Notes under the pieces: model-generated
The model's input: the letters and a program-made list of their open reading frames with translations, nothing else
Database searches by the model: none
Told to the model about the DNA's origin: nothing
Source: an uncultured Pseudomonadales bacterium
Lineage (GTDB): Bacteria > Pseudomonadota > Gammaproteobacteria > Pseudomonadales > Porticoccaceae
Direction of reading: 5' to 3'
Assembly: GCA_943787675.1 (NCBI GenBank)
Contig: CALSNK010000001.1
Location: 88,001-152,000, forward strand
Length of the DNA: 64,000 nt
Translations under genes and position numbers: made by a program
Part shown: positions 19,487 to 29,273 of the stretch, piece by piece
Position numbering within the stretch: the stretch's first letter is position 1
Layout of the letters: the number at the start of each line of letters is the position of its first letter

Positions 19487-20283
19487 ATGGCTAAAGAAAG
19501 ATTCGAGAGAAACAAGCCCCACGTAAACGTCGGCACCATTGGTCACGTTGACCATGGTAAAACTACATTAACCGCTGCGATGACGCGCGTCTGTGCAGAA
19601 GTTTGGGGCGGAGAAATGAAAGCCTTCGACCAGATCGACAATGCACCTGAAGAGCGCGAGCGCGGTATCACTATCTCAACAGCACACGTTGAGTATGATT
19701 CCCCTATTCGTCACTACGCCCACGTAGACTGCCCAGGCCACGCCGATTATGTTAAAAACATGATCACCGGTGCTGCCCAGATGGACGGCGCTATCTTGGT
19801 TTGTGGTGCTACAGACGGCCCAATGCCACAGACGCGCGAATCGCTGACACAGCCAAAACTACCTGTACGGGTGTTGAGATGTTCCGCAAGCTGCTTGACG
19901 AAGGTCGCGCTGGCGAGAACTGCGGTATTTTGTTGCGCGGCACTAAGCGTGAAGAAGTGCAGCGTGGTCAGGTACTGGCTAAGCCAGGTTCGGTTAAGCC
20001 GCACACTAAGTTCACTTCAGAGATCTATGTGCTGTCTAAAGATGAAGGAGGCCGTCACACGCCATTCTTTAAAGGCTACCGTCCACAGTTTTACTTCCGC
20101 ACCACAGACGTTACAGGCGCCTGTGAGTTGCCAGAGGGCACTGAAATGGTAATGCCCGGCGACAACGTGCAGATGGAAGTCACGTTGATTCACCCGATTG
20201 CGATGGAAGAAGGTCTTCGTTTTGCAATTCGTGAAGGCGGCCGTACTGTTGGCGCTGGTGTTGTAGCTAAGATTATCGAGTAA
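19487..20283 (+). pseudogene. tuf: Second tuf copy with internal 427-bp frameshifting deletion
   Basis: Outside a few mostly synonymous differences, this copy matches the tuf gene at 244-1467. The first 353 bases code MAKERF to GPMPQTRE; the sequence then jumps at 19839/19840 to the part equivalent to tuf position 1024. Bases matching tuf 597-1023 are missing, 427 bp, which is not a multiple of three. The 5' frame runs on out of register to 20152, giving a 221-residue hybrid. The true C-terminal half continues in another frame to the normal stop at 20283. NKAD and part of domain II are lost, so no EF-Tu can be made. The start, GAGGAG site, promoter and terminator are intact. It could be a real pseudogene or a duplicate-gene assembly error. 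Confidence 0.93.
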
Positions 20284-20298
20284 TAGAAAAGCAGTTAC

Positions 20299-20325
20299 AA
20301 AAAGGGGCTCGGTGAGCCCCTTTTT
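20299..20325 (+). terminator. Terminator after tuf2
   Basis: GGGGCTC and GAGCCCC pair around a GGT loop, extended by A5/T5 on the flanks. This is a textbook intrinsic terminator 16 nt after the tuf stop. It isolates the str locus from the S10 operon. Confidence 0.92.
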
Positions 20326-20397
20326 AGTCTTAGAGCCATTGTTTTAGAGTATTTGGTTCAAGTAGGGTAAATAATTTGGTTGCAGGTGTTAATTCAC

Positions 20398-20426
20398 TTG
20401 ACAGTCTCGGGGTGCGGCTCTAGAAT
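20398..20426 (+). promoter_or_regulatory. S10 operon promoter
   Basis: TTGACA, a 17-bp spacer and TAGAAT lie about 85 bp before rpsJ: a perfect -35, an optimal spacer and a 5/6 -10. The -10 is the same as in the str promoter. The predicted leader is only about 75-80 nt. Confidence 0.85.
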
Positions 20427-20509
20427 TCGCGCTCGTTTTTCGGGACGGAAAGCAGTGTAAAATTGCTGTAGCCGTGAATTTAAAGTAGAGATAGCGGAGT
20501 TTCGCTTCC

Positions 20510-20821
20510 ATGCAAAACCAAAGCATTAGGATTCGTCTTAAAGCCTTCGATCACAAGCTGATCGATACCTCGACACAAGAAATTGTTGAGACTGCAAGAC
20601 GTACAGGCGCGCAAATTCGCGGCCCCATACCGTTGCCAACACGTAAAGAGAGATTCACCATTTTGGTTTCTCCTCACGTAAACAAAGATGCGCGCGATCA
20701 GTATGAAATTCGCACGCACAAGCGTTTAATCGACATTGTCGAGCCAACAGAAAAAACTGTTGATGCGCTTATGAAATTGAATCTTGCTGCAGGCGTTGAA
20801 GTACAAATCAGCTTAAGCTGA
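20510..20821 (+). CDS. rpsJ: 30S ribosomal protein S10
   Basis: S10 is a 30S head protein and, as NusE, binds NusG and NusB during antitermination and transcription-translation coupling. The 103-residue product begins [19 protein letters not shown] and holds [20 protein letters not shown]. The ATG follows GCGGAGTTTCGC, a mini-hairpin that exposes GGAG in its loop. It opens the S10-spc-alpha supercluster and is separated from rplC by 110 bp without other genes. Confidence 0.97.
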   Translation: MQNQSIRIRLKAFDHKLIDTSTQEIVETARRTGAQIRGPIPLPTRKERFTILVSPHVNKDARDQYEIRTHKRLIDIVEPTEKTVDALMKLNLAAGVEVQISLS

Positions 20822-20931
20822 AAACGAATGTAGCGGTCTAGCAGATAACTGCTGGGCAAGTACCGATGTGTAATGTCTTGAAATAGACAGCCGTAGCGGG
20901 TAAGAGCCCCGTACACTGAAGAGGTTATAAA

Positions 20932-21567
20932 ATGAGAATAGGTATTGTCGGCCGCAAATGCGGTATGACTCGTGTGTTTACCGAAGACGGTGTGTCTATC
21001 CCTGTAACAGTGATAGAAGCGTCTCCTAATCGCATCACTCAGATTAAATCCGTAGAGACCGATGGCTATTCAGCTATTCAGGTAACTGCCGGATCACGTA
21101 AAGCTTCCCGAGTAGCTAAGCCCCAAGCAGGGCACTTCGCCAAAGCAGGCGTTGAAGCAGGTCGTGGCAGTTGGGAATTCCGTTCAGAAGGTTCAGAAGA
21201 AGCATTTGAAGTTGGCAGCACGCTAACTGTAGGTCGCTTTGAAGAAGGCCAAATGGTTGATGTAACGGGCACTTCCAAAGGTAAAGGCTTTCAGGGCGGC
21301 GTTAAGCGTTGGAACTTCGCTATGCAGGACGCCACTCACGGTAACTCAATCTCCCACAGAGCTCCTGGCTCGATTGGTCAAAACCAAACTCCTGGCCGTG
21401 TATTTAAAGGCAAGAAGATGGCTGGCCACATGGGTGCAGAGCAGGTTACTACACAGAATTTACAAGTTATACGCGTCGATGCGGAACGTAACTTATTGCT
21501 TATTAAGGGTGCCGTACCTGGCGCACCTGGTGGCAATATTATCGTTCGTCCGGCAGTGAAGGGTTAA
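20932..21567 (+). CDS. rplC: 50S ribosomal protein L3
   Basis: L3 is an early-assembly protein with a long loop reaching the peptidyl transferase centre. The 211-residue product begins [16 protein letters not shown] and carries the conserved core [15 protein letters not shown] and [20 protein letters not shown]; the glutamine in the GQNQTPG segment is the site methylated by PrmB in E. coli. The AGAGG site before the ATG is good. It lies 11 bp upstream of rplD. Confidence 0.97.
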   Translation: MRIGIVGRKCGMTRVFTEDGVSIPVTVIEASPNRITQIKSVETDGYSAIQVTAGSRKASRVAKPQAGHFAKAGVEAGRGSWEFRSEGSEEAFEVGSTLTVGRFEEGQMVDVTGTSKGKGFQGGVKRWNFAMQDATHGNSISHRAPGSIGQNQTPGRVFKGKKMAGHMGAEQVTTQNLQVIRVDAERNLLLIKGAVPGAPGGNIIVRPAVKG

Positions 21568-21578
21568 GGGGAGTGTCC

Positions 21579-22193
21579 ATGGAACTTGCGATTGCGACAC
21601 CCAAGGGTAATAACGGAACTATTGAAGTTTCAGAAGCTGCTTTTGGAAATGAATTTAATCAGGATCTGGTTCACCAGACTGTAGTAGCCTTCTTGGCAGG
21701 CGCCCGTCAGGGTACTCGCGCTCAGAAGAACCGCTCAGCTGTTTCTGGTGGTGGCCGTAAGCCACACGCCCAGAAAGGTACAGGTCGTGCACGTGCTGGT
21801 ACTATCCGCAGCCCAATCTGGCGCGGGGGCGGCGTTACATTCGCAGCTCAGCCACAGGATCATAGTCAGAAGCTAAACCGTAAGATGTATCGTTCAGCGA
21901 TGCGTTCTATTGTTTCAGAGCTGGCTCGCCAGGATCGTCTGATCGTGGTTCAGGAATTTGACTTAGATGCACCTAAGACTAAAGCACTCATTTCCAAGTT
22001 GGGTGAGTTCGGTCTCCAGGAAGCATTGATCGTCACAGAAGAAGTTAGCCACAATCTGTATCTAGCATCGCGCAACCTGCACAAGGTTGACGTACGTGAC
22101 GCGGCTGCAGTTGATCCGGTTAGCTTGATTAATTTCGATAAGGTGCTGGTGACTGTTGCAGCGCTTAAAAAACTTGAGGAGCTTCTGGTATGA
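21579..22193 (+). CDS. rplD: 50S ribosomal protein L4
   Basis: L4 lines the exit tunnel and is the known S10-operon repressor in enterobacteria. I start at ATG 21579 ([10 protein letters not shown]), which has GGGGAG at usable spacing; the GTG at 21573 overlaps that site. The 204-residue product holds the extended loop with [18 protein letters not shown] and [11 protein letters not shown]. Its stop overlaps the rplW start by 4 bp (ATGA), implying coupled translation. Whether this L4 autoregulates is doubtful because the operon leader is short. Confidence 0.96.
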   Translation: MELAIATPKGNNGTIEVSEAAFGNEFNQDLVHQTVVAFLAGARQGTRAQKNRSAVSGGGRKPHAQKGTGRARAGTIRSPIWRGGGVTFAAQPQDHSQKLNRKMYRSAMRSIVSELARQDRLIVVQEFDLDAPKTKALISKLGEFGLQEALIVTEEVSHNLYLASRNLHKVDVRDAAAVDPVSLINFDKVLVTVAALKKLEELLV

Positions 22194-22486
22194 ATCAAGA
22201 GCGAATCTTCAAAGTGTTGCTAGGACCGCACATTACTGAGAAATCAGCAATGTCGCAGGGTGCAGCAACTCAGGTTGTATTTAAGATTGCTAACAACGCC
22301 AACAAACTTGAAGTCAAAAAAGCGGTAGAGCAGCTATTTGAAGTTAAGGTTGACGGAGTTCGGTTAGTAAATGTCAAGGGCAAGACGCGTCGCACCAAGA
22401 CCGGAATGGGTCAACGTAGCGATTGGAAGAAAGCCTATGTACGTTTGGCGGAAGGTCAAGATATTGACTTTTCAGTAGCGGAGTAA
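22190..22486 (+). CDS. rplW: 50S ribosomal protein L23
   Basis: L23 lies at the tunnel exit and is the docking site for trigger factor and SRP. The 98-residue product begins [19 protein letters not shown] and contains the loop [22 protein letters not shown]. The start overlaps the rplD stop, and AGGAG sits inside the end of rplD. It is 10 bp before rplB. Length and motifs are normal. Confidence 0.97.
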   Translation: MNQERIFKVLLGPHITEKSAMSQGAATQVVFKIANNANKLEVKKAVEQLFEVKVDGVRLVNVKGKTRRTKTGMGQRSDWKKAYVRLAEGQDIDFSVAE

Positions 22487-22496
22487 GGGGTTAGTC

Positions 22497-23318
22497 ATGG
22501 CAGTTATTAAAAGAAAACCAACCTCCCCAGGCCGTCGCTTTGTTGTCAGTGTTATTACTCCTGACCTGCATAAAGGAGCGCCTTATGGGCCGCTTCTAGC
22601 GCCAAAGAAAAGATCTGGTGGTCGTAACAGCAGTGGTCGCATTACCGTGCGTCACATTGGTGGTGGTCACAAGCAGCATTACAGAATTATAGATTTCAAG
22701 CGTAATAAAGACGGTATCCCGGCAACAGTAGAGCGTTTGGAGTACGATCCAAATCGCACTGCACACATTGCCCTGCTTTGTTTTGCAGATGGTGAGCGTC
22801 GTTACATTATTGCGCCCAAGGGTGTTTCAGCTGGTGATACATTAGTTTCTGGCGAAGATGCTCCGATCAAAATTGGTAACAGCTTGCCGTTAAGTAAGAT
22901 CCCGGTCGGTTCGGTTATCCATTGTGTAGAAATGAAGCCAGGTAAAGGAGCACAGATTGCTCGTAGTGCTGCAGCTTCAGTTCAGTTAGTTGCCCGTGAA
23001 GGCGGCTACGCCACATTGCGTCTTCGCAGTGGTGAGATGCGCAAAATAGCAGTTAATTGCCGAGCGACTCTTGGTGAAGTTTGTAACAGTGAGCATAGCC
23101 TGCGCTCATTGGGTAAGGCTGGTGCGTCGCGCTGGCGTGGTATTCGACCTACCGTTCGCGGTGTGGCGATGAACCCGGTAGATCACCCACATGGTGGTGG
23201 TGAAGGACGTACCTCAGGTGGTCGTCATCCAGTTTCACCTTGGGGTATGCCAACTAAAGGCTACAAGACGCGCAAGAACAAGCGCACTGACAAATACATT
23301 GTTCGTCGCCGCAAGTAA
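22497..23318 (+). CDS. rplB: 50S ribosomal protein L2
   Basis: L2 is needed for subunit joining and peptidyl transfer. The 273-residue product holds [15 protein letters not shown] near residue 58 and the C-terminal [13 protein letters not shown] with the conserved histidine near the catalytic centre. AAGGGG precedes the ATG. It stands between rplW (10 bp) and rpsS (38 bp). Nothing is unusual in length or motif. Confidence 0.98.
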   Translation: MAVIKRKPTSPGRRFVVSVITPDLHKGAPYGPLLAPKKRSGGRNSSGRITVRHIGGGHKQHYRIIDFKRNKDGIPATVERLEYDPNRTAHIALLCFADGERRYIIAPKGVSAGDTLVSGEDAPIKIGNSLPLSKIPVGSVIHCVEMKPGKGAQIARSAAASVQLVAREGGYATLRLRSGEMRKIAVNCRATLGEVCNSEHSLRSLGKAGASRWRGIRPTVRGVAMNPVDHPHGGGEGRTSGGRHPVSPWGMPTKGYKTRKNKRTDKYIVRRRK

Positions 23319-23356
23319 GCGTCGACTAACTAATTGAATATAAAAGGAAAGCAAAC

Positions 23357-23632
23357 GTGCCACGCTCTCTAAAAAAAGGACCATTCGTCGACCTGCATCT
23401 TGCTAAGAAGATTGAGGTTGCAGTCGCGAACAACGAACGTCGACCAATTAAGACTTGGTCTCGTCGCTCAATGATCCTACCAGATATGGTTGGTCTTACG
23501 ATCGCAATACACAATGGTCGTCAACATGTTCCTGTTTTGATCAACGAAGAAATGGTTGGTCACAAGCTGGGTGAATTTTCTCCAACACGTACCTATAAAG
23601 GGCACGTTGCGGATAAAAAAGCCAAGCGCTAA
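23357..23632 (+). CDS. rpsS: 30S ribosomal protein S19
   Basis: S19 is a 30S head protein contacting 23S rRNA through bridge B1a. It starts at GTG 23357 with AAAGGAAAG upstream, giving the normal 91-residue protein [14 protein letters not shown] and the conserved core [18 protein letters not shown] and [16 protein letters not shown]. It is 29 bp before rplV. Confidence 0.97.
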   Translation: MPRSLKKGPFVDLHLAKKIEVAVANNERRPIKTWSRRSMILPDMVGLTIAIHNGRQHVPVLINEEMVGHKLGEFSPTRTYKGHVADKKAKR

Positions 23633-23661
23633 GCGCGGCGTTGACTACGAGGTAGTAGATT

Positions 23662-23994
23662 GTGGAAGTACAAGCAAAGTTAAGAGGTGCCAAATTAGCA
23701 GCGCAGAAAGCGCGCTTGGTAGCCGATCAGATTCGCGGAAAGTCAGTTGAAAGTGCATTAGATATTTTGCAGTTCAGCAACAAGAAAGGCGCGGACATAA
23801 TTAAGAAGGTGCTCGAGTCGGCAATTGCCAACGCCGAGCATAATGATGGTGCAGATGTAGATGAGCTCAGAGTATCAACGATCTTTGTTGATGAAGGCAT
23901 GACAATGAAGCGTATCAAGCCGAGAGCAAAGGGCCGTGCAGATCGAATATTTAAGCGCAGCTGTCACATCACTGTAAAAGTCGCTGAAAAGTAG
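23662..23994 (+). CDS. rplV: 50S ribosomal protein L22
   Basis: L22 has a beta-hairpin that lines the exit tunnel at the macrolide site. The 110-residue product starts at GTG 23662 ([20 protein letters not shown]). The C-terminal hairpin region [20 protein letters not shown] is intact, with no loop insertion of the kind linked to macrolide resistance. It lies between rpsS and rpsC. Confidence 0.97.
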   Translation: MEVQAKLRGAKLAAQKARLVADQIRGKSVESALDILQFSNKKGADIIKKVLESAIANAEHNDGADVDELRVSTIFVDEGMTMKRIKPRAKGRADRIFKRSCHITVKVAEK

Positions 23995-24018
23995 AATTTA
24001 GGTTCGGGAGACCATTCA

Positions 24019-24696
24019 ATGGGTCAAAAAGTACATCCAACCGGTATCCGTCTAGGAATCGTTAAGAAGCATAGTTCTACCTGGTATGCAGATGGTAAAG
24101 ACTACGCAGAGAAGCTGATTCAAGACTTGACCGTACGAGAGTTTATTAAAAAGAAACTCGACCATGCGTCAGTGAGCCGTGTAGACATAGAGCGCCCGTC
24201 TGATAGTGCGCGAATTACAATTCATACAGCCCGCCCGGGTATCGTTATCGGTAAGAAGGGTGAGGATGTTGAAAGACTGCGACAGGAAATCTCTAAAAAG
24301 ATGAACTGTTCAGTCAACATAAACATTGAAGAGATCCGCAAGCCAGATCTTGATGCTTCACTGACAGCGCAGAACGTCGCGCAGCAGTTGGAACGTCGCG
24401 TTATGTTCCGTCGCGCTACTAAGCGCGCGGTACAGAATGCAATGCGCAGTGGCGCATTAGGAATCAAGATCCAGGTTGGTGGACGCTTGGGTGGCGCAGA
24501 GATCGCAAGATCTGAATGGTACAGAGAAGGCCGTGTACCGCTGCACACACTGAGAGCTGATATTGACTATTCAACTGCCGAAGCTAATACCACGTATGGA
24601 ATTATCGGTGTGAAGGTCTGGATCTTCAAAGGTGAAGTTCTGGGTGGTGAGGAAGCTGTTAAAGCGCCCGCCAAAAAAGACAGAAATAAGAATTAG
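24019..24696 (+). CDS. rpsC: 30S ribosomal protein S3
   Basis: S3 forms part of the mRNA entry channel with helicase-like function. The 225-residue product begins [18 protein letters not shown]. It has a KH domain with the GxxG-type loop in [16 protein letters not shown] (about residues 72-88) and the C-terminal domain [24 protein letters not shown] precedes the ATG. It is 11 bp upstream of rplP. Confidence 0.97.
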   Translation: MGQKVHPTGIRLGIVKKHSSTWYADGKDYAEKLIQDLTVREFIKKKLDHASVSRVDIERPSDSARITIHTARPGIVIGKKGEDVERLRQEISKKMNCSVNINIEEIRKPDLDASLTAQNVAQQLERRVMFRRATKRAVQNAMRSGALGIKIQVGGRLGGAEIARSEWYREGRVPLHTLRADIDYSTAEANTTYGIIGVKVWIFKGEVLGGEEAVKAPAKKDRNKN

Positions 24697-24707
24697 GGTA
24701 AAGCGAA

Positions 24708-25121
24708 ATGCTGCAACCAAAACGTACAAAATTCCGCAAGATGCACAAAGGCCGTAACCGTGGCCTTGCAGACCGCGGTAGCAAGGTTAGCTTTGGTGAG
24801 TTTGGTCTCAAAGCGTCTGGCCGTGGCCGTCTGACCGCAAGGCAGATTGAAGCAGCTCGTCGTGCTATGACTAGACACGTCAAGCGTGGTGGTAAGATTT
24901 GGATTCGAGTGTTCCCAGATAAGCCGATCACTAATAAGCCGCTTGAAGTTCGAATGGGTAAAGGTAAGGGTAATGTTGAGTACTGGGTTTGTTTGATCCA
25001 GCCAGGCAGAGTCCTCTACGAAATGGAAGGTGTTAGCGAAGAGCTGGCCCGCGAAGCTTTTGCTCTCGCGGCGGCCAAACTGCCGATTGCAACCACCTTT
25101 GTTAGACGCACGGTGATGTGA
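24708..25121 (+). CDS. rplP: 50S ribosomal protein L16
   Basis: L16 helps position A-site and P-site tRNAs. The 137-residue product begins [19 protein letters not shown] and contains [20 protein letters not shown] and the arginine in [16 protein letters not shown], the segment hydroxylated by RoxA in E. coli. The stop lies 2 bp before the rpmC start. Confidence 0.97.
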   Translation: MLQPKRTKFRKMHKGRNRGLADRGSKVSFGEFGLKASGRGRLTARQIEAARRAMTRHVKRGGKIWIRVFPDKPITNKPLEVRMGKGKGNVEYWVCLIQPGRVLYEMEGVSEELAREAFALAAAKLPIATTFVRRTVM

Positions 25122-25123
25122 AG

Positions 25124-25315
25124 ATGAAATCAAACGAATTGCGTGAAAAGTCAGTTGACGAATTAAAGGCCGCGTTGGGCGATGAGCTCAAGCAGCAGTT
25201 TAAGTTGCGTATGCAGCTGTCGACTGGCCAGTTAAACGAAAGCCACTTGGTTATGCAGACACGTCGCAATATTGCGCGTATCAAAACTGCAATAAACTCG
25301 AAGGCAGGGGAATAA
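25124..25315 (+). CDS. rpmC: 50S ribosomal protein L29
   Basis: L29 is a two-helix protein at the tunnel exit next to L23. I use ATG 25124 ([18 protein letters not shown]), giving 63 residues as in relatives; a GTG at 25118 would add two residues and overlap the rplP stop. The second helix holds [18 protein letters not shown]. It is tightly packed: 2 bp from rplP and 2 bp from rpsQ, with AGGGGAA at its 3' end serving rpsQ. Confidence 0.95.
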   Translation: MKSNELREKSVDELKAALGDELKQQFKLRMQLSTGQLNESHLVMQTRRNIARIKTAINSKAGE

Positions 25316-25317
25316 CT

Positions 25318-25584
25318 ATGACTGAATTACAAACGAGCTCACGAACGCTGACGGGTCGTATTGTCAGTGACAAAATGAACAAGACAATTACGGTCTTGGT
25401 TGAGCGTCGCGTTAAGCACCCGGTTTACGGGAAGATCTTGACTAAGTCGTCGAAGATTAAAGCGCATGATGAAACTAATGATGCGAATACAGGCGATCTA
25501 GTAACGATCGCAGAGTGCCGGCCTGTCTCTAAAGACAAGTCATGGAAACTGGTCAATATTGACGAGCGCGCTACTGCAGAGTAG
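25318..25584 (+). CDS. rpsQ: 30S ribosomal protein S17
   Basis: S17 is a primary 16S rRNA-binding protein of the 30S body with an OB fold. The 88-residue product contains [20 protein letters not shown] and [19 protein letters not shown], both family signatures, and [18 protein letters not shown]. In E. coli it ends the S10 operon. Here only 32 bp separate it from rplN and no terminator is visible, so S10 and spc are probably cotranscribed. Confidence 0.97.
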   Translation: MTELQTSSRTLTGRIVSDKMNKTITVLVERRVKHPVYGKILTKSSKIKAHDETNDANTGDLVTIAECRPVSKDKSWKLVNIDERATAE

Positions 25585-25616
25585 TTCTGCATTTAGTAAA
25601 AGGTTCGGAGTAGAAA

Positions 25617-25985
25617 ATGATTCAAACAGAAAGTTATCTTGATGTAGCAGACAACAGCGGTGCACGTCGCGTGATGTGTATTAAAGTGTTGGGCGGATCT
25701 CACCGTCGCTATGCTCGGGTTGGTGACATGATTAAGGTTACCGTTAAAGAAGCTATTCCCCGCGGCAAAGTGAAGAAAGGCCAGGTGATGACAGCTGTAG
25801 TTGTTCGCACCAGAAAAGGTTTGCGTCGTCCAGACGGCAGCTTGATCAAGTTTGATGACAACGCGGCAGTACTGTTGAATGCTAACTTGGCGCCAATTGG
25901 AACACGTATTTTTGGGCCGGTAACTCGTGAGCTGCGCACTGAGCGTTTTATGAGAATTATCTCCCTAGCACCTGAAGTGCTGTAA
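25617..25985 (+). CDS. rplN: 50S ribosomal protein L14
   Basis: L14 contacts L19 and 16S rRNA in bridges B5 and B8 and is the docking site of the silencing factor RsfS. The 122-residue product begins [20 protein letters not shown] and has the signature [20 protein letters not shown] and ends [14 protein letters not shown]. It is the first gene of the spc block. GGAG precedes the ATG at good spacing. Confidence 0.98.
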   Translation: MIQTESYLDVADNSGARRVMCIKVLGGSHRRYARVGDMIKVTVKEAIPRGKVKKGQVMTAVVVRTRKGLRRPDGSLIKFDDNAAVLLNANLAPIGTRIFGPVTRELRTERFMRIISLAPEVL

Positions 25986-25999
25986 GCGAGGAATTAGAG

Positions 26000-26323
26000 A
26001 TGGCAATGCTAAAAATTAAACGGGATGACGAAGTAGTCGTTATTGCCGGTAAAGACAAAGGCAAGCGAGGCAAGGTACTTAAAGTACTGGAAAAGAATCG
26101 TTTGTTGGTCGCAGGTATTCAGATGATTAAAAAGCATCAGAAGCCTAATCCTCAGGCAGGTATTCCTGGCGGGATTATTGAAAAAGAAGCACCAATACAG
26201 GTTTCCAATGTCGCTATCTTTAATAGCGCAACCAATAAAGCAGATCGTGTAGGCTTTAAGGTTCAGGAAGATAATAAGAAGATTCGTATCTTCAAATCTA
26301 ACGGCGAAGCCGTAGACGCTTAA
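26000..26323 (+). CDS. rplX: 50S ribosomal protein L24
   Basis: L24 initiates 50S assembly and lies near the tunnel exit. The 107-residue product carries the KOW motif in [20 protein letters not shown] near its N-terminus and [26 protein letters not shown] sits 8 bp before ATG 26000; an in-frame ATG 6 bp later is less well placed. In E. coli, S8 binds near the rplX-rplE boundary; the 16-bp gap to rplE is compatible but no site is shown. Confidence 0.96.
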   Translation: MAMLKIKRDDEVVVIAGKDKGKRGKVLKVLEKNRLLVAGIQMIKKHQKPNPQAGIPGGIIEKEAPIQVSNVAIFNSATNKADRVGFKVQEDNKKIRIFKSNGEAVDA

Positions 26324-26339
26324 GAAATAGGTAACCCCA

Positions 26340-26879
26340 ATGGCAAGGCTGAAAGAAGTATATAAAAACGAGTTAGCACTCAAGCTTAAAGAAGAGCTTG
26401 GTCTAGCTAATGTGATGGAAGTTCCTCGCATTACCAAAATCACCCTAAATATGGGTGTTGGTGAAGCGATCGGCGATAAGAAATCGCTTGAGAACGCTGT
26501 TGCGGATCTGACATTGATCTCAGGCCAAAAGCCTGTCATCAATAATGCTCGCAAATCTATCGCCGGTTTCAAGGTTCGTCAGGGTTGGCCGATTGGTACC
26601 AAGGTAACCTTACGTGCAGATCGCATGTATGAATTCCTAGAGCGTTTGGTTGGTGTTGCTATCCCACGTATTCGAGATTTCCGTGGTATTAGCGCCAAGC
26701 AGTTCGATGGGCGCGGTAACTTCTCAATGGGTATCACTGAGCAGATTATCTTCCCAGAGATTGATTACGAAAAAATTGATAAGTTGCGTGGTATGGATAT
26801 TACAATTACCACCACCGCACGTAACGATGATGAAGGCCGAGCTTTACTTCGCGCCTTTAACTTCCCGCTGAAAAGTTGA
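26340..26879 (+). CDS. rplE: 50S ribosomal protein L5
   Basis: L5 binds 5S rRNA and the P-site tRNA elbow. The 179-residue product has [15 protein letters not shown], the signature [19 protein letters not shown], and the C-terminal [18 protein letters not shown] and [15 protein letters not shown]. Length is standard. It is 12 bp before rpsN and 16 bp after rplX in the spc block. Confidence 0.98.
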   Translation: MARLKEVYKNELALKLKEELGLANVMEVPRITKITLNMGVGEAIGDKKSLENAVADLTLISGQKPVINNARKSIAGFKVRQGWPIGTKVTLRADRMYEFLERLVGVAIPRIRDFRGISAKQFDGRGNFSMGITEQIIFPEIDYEKIDKLRGMDITITTTARNDDEGRALLRAFNFPLKS

Positions 26880-26891
26880 GGTAGTAAGTAA

Positions 26892-27197
26892 ATGGCAAAA
26901 GTATCAATGGTAGAGCGTGAACATAAGCGCACCAAAACAGTTGCAAAGTTCGCCGTTAAGCGTGCAGAACTCAAAGCAATTATCAGTAATGTTGAAGCGA
27001 GCGACGAAGATCGTTGGGATGCTCAGCAGAAGCTACAGAAATTGCCGCGTGATGCGAGCCCAGTACGTCAGCGTAATCGCTGCGCGATAACGGGTCGCCC
27101 ACATGGTGTTTACAGTAAGTTTGGCCTGTGCCGAAACAAACTACGCGAAGCAGCAATGCGTGGTGAAGTTCCGGGGCTGGTTAAAGCCAGTTGGTAA
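26892..27197 (+). CDS. rpsN: 30S ribosomal protein S14
   Basis: S14 binds 16S rRNA in the head. At 101 residues this is the long, zinc-free form; the CxxC pairs of the short zinc form are absent (single Cys in [17 protein letters not shown] and in GLCRNKLRE). The C-terminus [11 protein letters not shown] is typical. Spacing to rplE is 12 bp and to rpsH 18 bp. Confidence 0.97.
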   Translation: MAKVSMVEREHKRTKTVAKFAVKRAELKAIISNVEASDEDRWDAQQKLQKLPRDASPVRQRNRCAITGRPHGVYSKFGLCRNKLREAAMRGEVPGLVKASW

Positions 27198-27215
27198 GTT
27201 AAGGAGCCAAACACC

Positions 27216-27608
27216 ATGAGCATGCAAGATCCAATAGCAGATATGTTGACCCGCATTCGTAATGCGCATCATCGTAGTCATCCAGAAGTTACTATGCCGG
27301 CATCCAAGCTGAAGGCGTCACTTGCCCAGGTTTTGAAAGATGAAGGTTACATTGGCGGCTTTAGCGTCAGTGATGAAGTAAAGTCTAATTTAACTGTTGA
27401 GCTTAAGTACTTTGAAGGCAAGCCAGTTATTGAAGAAATTACACGTATAAGCAAGCCAAGCTTGCGTCTTTATGTAGGCAGCAATGACCTACCTAAGGTA
27501 CGCAGTGGTCTTGGTGTTGCGATTGTCTCCACCAGTCGTGGTGTGATGACTGATCGTGCTGCCCGAGCTGCCGGTATCGGTGGCGAAGTGCTTTGCACCG
27601 TATTCTGA
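27216..27608 (+). CDS. rpsH: 30S ribosomal protein S8
   Basis: S8 organises the central domain of 16S rRNA and is the spc-operon repressor in E. coli. The 130-residue product begins [18 protein letters not shown] and ends with [20 protein letters not shown] and CTVF, the rRNA-binding C-terminus. AAGGAG precedes ATG 27216 with normal spacing; the alternative ATG is two codons later. It is 12 bp before rplF. Confidence 0.97.
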   Translation: MSMQDPIADMLTRIRNAHHRSHPEVTMPASKLKASLAQVLKDEGYIGGFSVSDEVKSNLTVELKYFEGKPVIEEITRISKPSLRLYVGSNDLPKVRSGLGVAIVSTSRGVMTDRAARAAGIGGEVLCTVF

Positions 27609-27620
27609 TAGGAATTACAA

Positions 27621-28154
27621 ATGTCTAGAGTTGCAAATAGTCCAGTAGAATTGCCAAAAGGTGTTGAAGTAACACTTGGCGGCAGCGAGATTTCTATCAA
27701 GGGCGCAAAGGGTACCCTGGCGATGCCAATCAATGCCCAGGTCGAGATCAAGCATGAAGACAATGTTCTTACGTTTGCTGCTCGAACTGGTGACACATTT
27801 GCACGTGCAATGTCAGGAACTACCAGAGCCTTAGTTAACAATATGGTAACTGGTGTCTCTACAGGTTTTGAAACAAAGCTTGAGTTGGTTGGCGTTGGTT
27901 ACAGAGCGCAGGTTCAGGGATCAAAGATTAATTTGACTCTCGGCTTCTCTCACCCGGTGGTTTACGATTTACCGGAGGGTGTATCAGCTGAAACCCCAAG
28001 CCAAACTGAAGTTTTATTGAAATCTTCTGACAAGCAGAAACTGGGTCAGGCCGCGGCAGAAATTCGCGCCTACCGTCCACCAGAGCCTTACAAGGGTAAG
28101 GGCGTTCGAATTGCTGGTGAGTACGTAAGACGCAAAGAAGCTAAGAAGAAGTAA
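27621..28154 (+). CDS. rplF: 50S ribosomal protein L6
   Basis: L6 lies near the sarcin-ricin loop and the factor-binding site. The 177-residue product begins [19 protein letters not shown] and holds the two L6 repeats and the C-terminal signature [24 protein letters not shown] precedes the ATG. It is 12 bp after rpsH and 12 bp before rplR, the regular packing of this operon. Confidence 0.98.
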   Translation: MSRVANSPVELPKGVEVTLGGSEISIKGAKGTLAMPINAQVEIKHEDNVLTFAARTGDTFARAMSGTTRALVNNMVTGVSTGFETKLELVGVGYRAQVQGSKINLTLGFSHPVVYDLPEGVSAETPSQTEVLLKSSDKQKLGQAAAEIRAYRPPEPYKGKGVRIAGEYVRRKEAKKK

Positions 28155-28166
28155 TAGGGTAAAAAC

Positions 28167-28517
28167 ATGAGCGATAAAAAAGTTTCACGTCAGCGCCGAG
28201 CAAAGCGCGTACGCATGAAGATCCGCGAGCAAGGTGTTACACGTCTGTGTATCAACCGCACCCCGCGCCACATCTATGCGCAGGTAATTGCAGCTGAAGG
28301 TGACCGTGTTCTAGCAACTGCGTCAACTTTAGAAAAAGATTTACGAACTGGCAGCACTGGCAACATCGATGCTGCTACCGCGGTTGGAAAATTAGTAGCT
28401 GAGCGAGCAGTAGCTGCTGGTGTTACCTCCGTAGCGTTTGATCGTAGCGGTTTTAAATATCACGGCCGTGTAAAAGCACTGGCAGACGCCGCGCGTGAAG
28501 CCGGCCTCGAATTTTAA
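28167..28517 (+). CDS. rplR: 50S ribosomal protein L18
   Basis: L18 binds 5S rRNA together with L5 and L25 in the central protuberance. The 116-residue product has a basic N-terminus ([19 protein letters not shown]) and the C-terminal [19 protein letters not shown] and REAGLEF. Length is normal. It is 12 bp before rpsE. Confidence 0.97.
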   Translation: MSDKKVSRQRRAKRVRMKIREQGVTRLCINRTPRHIYAQVIAAEGDRVLATASTLEKDLRTGSTGNIDAATAVGKLVAERAVAAGVTSVAFDRSGFKYHGRVKALADAAREAGLEF

Positions 28518-28529
28518 TAGGTATTATTT

Positions 28530-29039
28530 ATGGCTCTTACAGATCAGAAAGATTCTGCAGCTGAAGGAATGATGGAGAAGCTGGTTCAGGTTAACCGTGT
28601 TGCAAAGACGGTTAAAGGTGGACGCATCTTCGCTTTTACTGCACTGACTGTAGTTGGTGATGGCAACGGTAAAGTGGGTTTTGGTCGCGGTAAAGCGCGC
28701 GAAGTTCCCCAGGCTATCCAGAAAGCAATGGAAGCAGCGCGTCGCAATATGATTGACGTTGCTCTCGATGGCACAACTATTCAGTATCCGACTAAAGGCA
28801 TTCACGCTGCATCTAAGATTTACATGCAGCCCGCTTCAGAAGGTACGGGTGTTATTGCCGGTGGCGCAATGCGCTCTGTGTTGGAATTGGCCGGTGTACA
28901 GAATGTACTGGCTAAGTGCTACGGCTCAACCAACCCGGTAAACGTAGTTCGCGCTACCTTTAAAGCGTTAGAAGCTATGTCGTCTCCGGATGACGTTGCA
29001 GCTAAGCGCGGTAAATCAGTAGAAGAAATTCTCAACTAA
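28530..29039 (+). CDS. rpsE: 30S ribosomal protein S5
   Basis: S5 lines the mRNA entry tunnel and affects decoding accuracy. The 169-residue product shows the signature [20 protein letters not shown] (double-stranded-RNA-binding-like N-domain, about residues 24-43) and [19 protein letters not shown], then [19 protein letters not shown]. Upstream spacing is 12 bp; a 38-bp gap precedes rpmD. The ribosome-binding site (AATAGG) is rather weak. Confidence 0.97.
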   Translation: MALTDQKDSAAEGMMEKLVQVNRVAKTVKGGRIFAFTALTVVGDGNGKVGFGRGKAREVPQAIQKAMEAARRNMIDVALDGTTIQYPTKGIHAASKIYMQPASEGTGVIAGGAMRSVLELAGVQNVLAKCYGSTNPVNVVRATFKALEAMSSPDDVAAKRGKSVEEILN

Positions 29040-29077
29040 GTGACGGCTTAACGCGCGTCAGTTATTGGAAACGGATC

Positions 29078-29272
29078 ATGGCAAAAGCTAAATTGAAAAA
29101 AGTAAAAGTAACTCAGACCAAGAGTTCAATTGGACGGTTAAAAAACCATAAAGCCTGCCTTACAGGTTTAGGTTTGCGTCGTATCGGCCACAGCGTTGAA
29201 GTAGAAGATACTCCATCAGTTCGCGGCATGATCAATAAAGTTCACTATATGTTGCTGATTGAGGAAGCTTAA
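29078..29272 (+). CDS. rpmD: 50S ribosomal protein L30
   Basis: L30 is a small 50S protein. The 64-residue product contains [19 protein letters not shown] and [20 protein letters not shown], clear family signatures, and is a few residues longer than the E. coli protein (59) because of a Lys-rich N-terminus. Its stop is 1 bp before the rplO ATG; the GAGGAAG near its 3' end probably serves rplO, so translation is coupled. Confidence 0.96.
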   Translation: MAKAKLKKVKVTQTKSSIGRLKNHKACLTGLGLRRIGHSVEVEDTPSVRGMINKVHYMLLIEEA

Positions 29273-29273
29273 G

